In this document: piece after piece, positions 61,326 to 64,000 of the stretch | Layout: each line of letters begins with the position of its first letter | Position numbering within the stretch: the stretch's first letter is position 1 | DNA from: Franconibacter helveticus LMG 23732 | GTDB taxonomy: Bacteria; Pseudomonadota; Gammaproteobacteria; Enterobacterales; Enterobacteriaceae | Length of the DNA stretch: 64,000 nucleotides | NCBI RefSeq assembly: GCF_000463115.2 | Contig: NZ_AWFX01000005.1 | Coordinates: forward strand, 62,001-126,000 | Reading direction: 5' to 3' | Program-made: the position numbers and the translations under genes | Notes under the pieces: generated by a model | Database searches by the model: none | What the model was told of the DNA's origin: nothing | Seen by the model: the letters and a program-made list of their open reading frames with translations, nothing else

Positions 61326-61368
61326 GCACGACACTGCTTATTGCTTTGATTATTCTTGTCTTTCCCAG

Positions 61369-61424
61369 TGGTACCCGGAGCGGGACTTGAACCCGCACAG
61401 CGCGAACGCCGAGGGATTTTAAAT
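61369..61424 (-). pseudogene. 3' fragment of tRNA-Leu(UAA), attachment-site remnant (att)
   Basis: The minus strand reads ATTTAAAATCCCTCGGCG, continuing through variable arm, T-arm (GGGTTCAAGTCCCGC) and acceptor end TCCGGGTACCA, matching the E. coli leuZ tRNA-Leu from the anticodon loop to CCA. Upstream of the anticodon loop the match stops abruptly at 61424 (TCT instead of CCC), so the 5' half is missing. This is the usual scar of an element integrated at the 3' part of a tRNA gene: the complete tRNA should lie at the other end of the element, outside the window. Confidence 0.9.
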
Positions 61425-61771
61425 TCTACGCAAGATCAATGAGTTACATAGCAGTGCATTGCGAAACTTTGCTGACGTTGAATGGTCGTCTTTGCAACCA
61501 CTGGCAGAAAATGGATAGCCGTAGATTGCGTTGAGCACAGAAACAGCACAGGGTAATCGTCTACTTGGTCCTGTAAAGGAGGTTGTTGCCACACAAGCTA
61601 AAGCGCTTGACCTGCCCCCAGTATTCGGTACAACTGTCAGTTAGTAATATCTGTTCTGTGAACCGCTCTCTGAATGTGATCCATTCATAATCAGCGCTAC
61701 CTTTAGAGGTTGAATACCCAGCACCTGGTAAACATAACGTTCCAGGGGGTACTTTGCGATGAAGGATATTT
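61425..61771. other. Island-side junction region, with a startless 83-codon frame
   Basis: No gene with a normal start is seen. On the minus strand, 61561-61812 is open for 83 codons (ends RFSLCGNNLLYRTK) and overlaps the end of the DUF262 gene, but has no ATG, GTG or TTG start. It could be a decayed gene end or chance. On the + strand there is a 31-codon frame from 61439 (MSYIAVHCETLLTLNGRLCN) that I do not recognise. Base composition is lower in GC than the backbone. Confidence 0.45.
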
Positions 61772-63643
61772 TTACAGCGTAAATTCGTTTCCGGGTCCAG
61801 TGCCCAGGTTATTTACTATATAAGCATCTATTCTCTGATCATTAAATCGCCAGCAGTCAATCGCAAGATCCATCAGCAGGCGTTGCCTTGATGTGATGCT
61901 TTCCGCAGACCAGTCTTGATATTCATATCCATATTTCAGCTTAAAGCGATTTAATGCAGTGTTATCACCAATTGAGTACTGGGAGTGGAGTAATCGAGTC
62001 ATGATGATTTCAGAGTTTAAATATTCTGTTTGTTTTTTCAAAAACCAGTCTTCACTCAAATCATTGCAGTTATTGACAGACTGGTTAATTGTACCCTCTA
62101 ATAATGTTACATTACCAAGTTTGTAGAGATAACTTGTTCGATTTACATCAGAGAACTCCCCGTTTTCAGGGGCGTTTCGTACCGTCTGAGGAAGAATATG
62201 CTCAATTTGCATCTGCTGAATAGCCTGCTGGCTCTTTTCCGGAAAACCGCAAAGATGGCGGATATGATTCTCTAATCTACCCAATACATAACGTTGGCGA
62301 TACTGAGGCGTAAAATTATAGTCATTAATAATTGAGAATCGTTCTTTAAATTCATCTAAACGCTCCACAACAAAAGGTATAAGTGTTGCTGAAACAACAT
62401 TTGCAACCTCTGCTTTCGTTTTCACATCCCGAAGCTTTACAGCCCATTGAGTAAAGCGTTGCTCATATGTCTTCGATTGAATAGCCATTGTATTTGTAAA
62501 GAATAAAAAGCTCTCAAGTTGAGCACCTAAGAAATCCATTACATCATCTGAACAACTAATATCCAATGCCATTAGTAAAACCAAATGCTGACGTGAGCGA
62601 TATTTATTAATATATCCAATGTTACTTACGTTTGGAAAACGGATATTTTCACGCCAGTAGGCTGCTTCATTTGTTGCATTGACCAGGTTAGCGTATCGTT
62701 CTGATAATTTTTCCAATTCTTTGACGAGGACCATAGGGCGTGTCTTATACTGCAACGACAGTTCCCCCTCAGCTGAAATGATCCATTTATATATATCATC
62801 TTCACGCAAAATCCCGTGATGATATCGTGCCATCAGAAAGTAACGTAAAAAACGAAGCGGGTTATCACTTTCGCCGCAAGACTCAAGGTTATTAGTGATG
62901 GATTTCCATGTTGTCTTTATTGCCGAAAACTGTTCTTCTTTTATCTGACTGAAAATCAAATTTTTAACAAGATCCATAGCATTAAGGCTGGCACCACGCT
63001 GATTGATCGTTTCGAAGATCTTTAATGCGCTACTTAAGTTCTCTGATTCAATGACAACCAGCTCAACTTTTGTTAAAAAAAAGCGAGCGAAGGAGATTAA
63101 TCCATTCAAGCTATCTTGCAATTGGTATTTAAGATAATCACGAATGTGATCATACGCGTCAGCCATTTTTTTTACTGAAGCTGTTTCCGCAAAGGTATTG
63201 GTTTGCCCTTCAATTAACCGCGAAATAAATCCTCGACTTTCTTCATATTGAAGATCTAGTCTAATTAGATTTTCCTCACTATTAATATCATAACTAGAGA
63301 GCCATTCCTCAATAGTTTTCAGATATTCCAGCCCTTTTTTGTCAAGTGTATCCAATCTATCTTTTAATAGATCCCGTAAGGCACACATAGTGATGACAAT
63401 AGTGGTCAACCGCTGCTGTCCGTCAATGACATCATGCTTTTCCCCATTTTTTACGATAATAACAGAACCGAGAAAATAACCATTTTGATCTTTCTGCTCT
63501 GGTTGGTATTCATTGTCTAAATCCATGAGAAACTGTTCAACCTGATCATCAACCTTCCATACATACTCACGTTGATAATCGGGAACTAAAAAATAATAAT
63601 CGCTTAATTTTGATATATTTTTTACATCGGCTTCTATTTTCAT
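61772..63643 (-). CDS. DUF262-DUF1524 (GmrSD-like) protein, candidate anti-phage nuclease
   Basis: 623 residues. The N-terminal DUF262 domain (about 10-230) shows the family motifs VPDYQREYVWK (Gln24, Arg25) and DVIDGQQRLTT (74-81), a ParB-like nucleotide-binding and hydrolysis site. The C-terminal DUF1524 domain has the His-Me/HNH nuclease pattern MQIEHILPQ (His482) and KLGNVTLLEGTINQ (Asn511). GmrSD of this architecture is a type IV restriction enzyme cutting modified phage DNA; related DUF262 proteins occur in several defence systems. It is AT-rich and sits at the end of a tRNA-Leu island, which supports horizontal gain. The target and the need for partner genes are unknown. Confidence 0.88.
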   Translation of the reverse strand: MKIEADVKNISKLSDYYFLVPDYQREYVWKVDDQVEQFLMDLDNEYQPEQKDQNGYFLGSVIIVKNGEKHDVIDGQQRLTTIVITMCALRDLLKDRLDTLDKKGLEYLKTIEEWLSSYDINSEENLIRLDLQYEESRGFISRLIEGQTNTFAETASVKKMADAYDHIRDYLKYQLQDSLNGLISFARFFLTKVELVVIESENLSSALKIFETINQRGASLNAMDLVKNLIFSQIKEEQFSAIKTTWKSITNNLESCGESDNPLRFLRYFLMARYHHGILREDDIYKWIISAEGELSLQYKTRPMVLVKELEKLSERYANLVNATNEAAYWRENIRFPNVSNIGYINKYRSRQHLVLLMALDISCSDDVMDFLGAQLESFLFFTNTMAIQSKTYEQRFTQWAVKLRDVKTKAEVANVVSATLIPFVVERLDEFKERFSIINDYNFTPQYRQRYVLGRLENHIRHLCGFPEKSQQAIQQMQIEHILPQTVRNAPENGEFSDVNRTSYLYKLGNVTLLEGTINQSVNNCNDLSEDWFLKKQTEYLNSEIIMTRLLHSQYSIGDNTALNRFKLKYGYEYQDWSAESITSRQRLLMDLAIDCWRFNDQRIDAYIVNNLGTGPGNEFTL

Positions 63644-63700
63644 TTTATATCCTTACATAGCTGGATGAACACCACAGATCATACTGATCCCAGATCCAAT

Positions 63701-64000
63701 TCACAAACGAACAGGAGAGTAGACCCCTTCTACATTACAGCTATCTCCGTCATCAAAAATCAACTCTCCTGCACTATAACCATCCATGGATAAAATAGCC
63801 TTTTCATTGAGTGCCAGACTAAGGCACATTGATGTTTTTATCATATTATCTGTACCATAAATCTCATACCAGTTATCTTCTTTTTTAGAAACCTCTACCT
63901 CATACTTTCCTGAGTCAATATTAACCATGCTAAATACATTATCTACATCACATGAATCCTTGCTATCTGTAAAAATTATTTTTTTATCATAGCCATCAAC
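63701..64000 (-). CDS. Unrecognised protein with internal repeat, 5' end outside window
   Basis: The frame is open from the window edge (base 64000) to TAA near 63701, giving the last 99 residues; a Met at 63928 is probably internal because the upstream 24 codons match a later part of the protein. VDGYDKKIIFTDSKDSCDVD at the edge resembles MDGYSAGELIFDDGDSCNVE about 73 residues further on, so the protein is built of repeated units with a DGY...F.D..DSC.V pattern. I do not recognise the family. It ends 57 bp before the DUF262 gene on the same strand and may be co-transcribed with it. Confidence 0.7.
   Translation of the reverse strand, partial: VDGYDKKIIFTDSKDSCDVDNVFSMVNIDSGKYEVEVSKKEDNWYEIYGTDNMIKTSMCLSLALNEKAILSMDGYSAGELIFDDGDSCNVEGVYSPVRL

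Noticed and set aside
61425-61560. Integrase or transposase remnant next to the tRNA fragment
   Set aside because: Short frames in this stretch showed only vague similarity by eye to transposase N-termini; nothing strong enough to name.

Overview
The window looks like a chromosomal segment of a GC-rich member of the Enterobacteriaceae, most likely Cronobacter or a close relative such as Franconibacter or Siccibacter. The gene backbone follows the E. coli 41-43 minute region almost gene for gene: znuB / ruvBAC-yebC-nudB-aspS / yecD-yecE-yecN-cmoAB / cutC / yecM / argS / flhEAB / cheZYBR-tap-tar / cheWA-motBA / flhCD / uspC / otsAB / araHGF / ftnB / yecJ-azuC / yecR / ftnA / tRNA-Leu. Protein similarity to the E. 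coli homologues is high but clearly not identical. The genus is inferred from gene content and was not tested.

Layout. 1-10 kb: zinc uptake (partial znuB), Holliday junction processing (ruvABC, with a LexA box), aspS-nudB-yebC, and the cmoA/cmoB tRNA wobble-uridine modification pair. 10-16 kb: an accessory patch between cmoB and argS holds an M14-type peptidase homologue that seems to have lost its catalytic residues, a small YgdI/YgdR-like lipoprotein, cutC with the sigmaE-dependent sRNA MicL in its 3' part, a PatB/MalY-type C-S lyase, a zinc alcohol dehydrogenase paired with an SRPBCC protein, and yecM. 17.8-20.6 kb: a rhamnogalacturonide uptake and hydrolysis pair (RhiT/RhiN-like) with a KdgR-like box. 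20.9-42.4 kb: the large motility and chemotaxis block (export gate flhBAE; cheRBYZ with Tar and Tap receptors; motAB-cheAW; master regulator flhDC). A five-gene archaic chaperone-usher (Csu/U-type) pilus operon sits between the two chemotaxis operons, and its chaperone gene is frameshifted at an A7 run. Sigma28 promoters can be read directly in front of tar, in front of a small receptor gene at 56.5 kb, and inside flhC facing motA. The flhDC leader shows a CRP site and an RcsAB box at the spacing known from E. coli.

43-61 kb: uspC, trehalose synthesis (otsBA), the arabinose ABC transporter (araFGH), a cupin and a DJ-1-type protein, and then the ftnB-yecJ-azuC-yecR-ftnA backbone. Extra genes lie between the backbone members: a DcuA/B-type C4-dicarboxylate carrier, a DHA2 efflux protein, an RpiB/LacAB isomerase, a chemoreceptor almost without a periplasmic domain, and a GGDEF-EAL protein. 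The 27-codon azuC gene with its CRP site and terminator is present.

61.4-64 kb: a 56-bp 3' fragment of a tRNA-Leu(UAA) gene marks the junction of an AT-rich integrated island that continues beyond the window. The visible island end encodes a full-length DUF262-DUF1524 (GmrSD-like) protein, a candidate anti-phage nuclease. It is preceded in the same orientation by the end of a protein with an internal repeat and no recognised family. This junction is the best candidate here for an undescribed defence locus.
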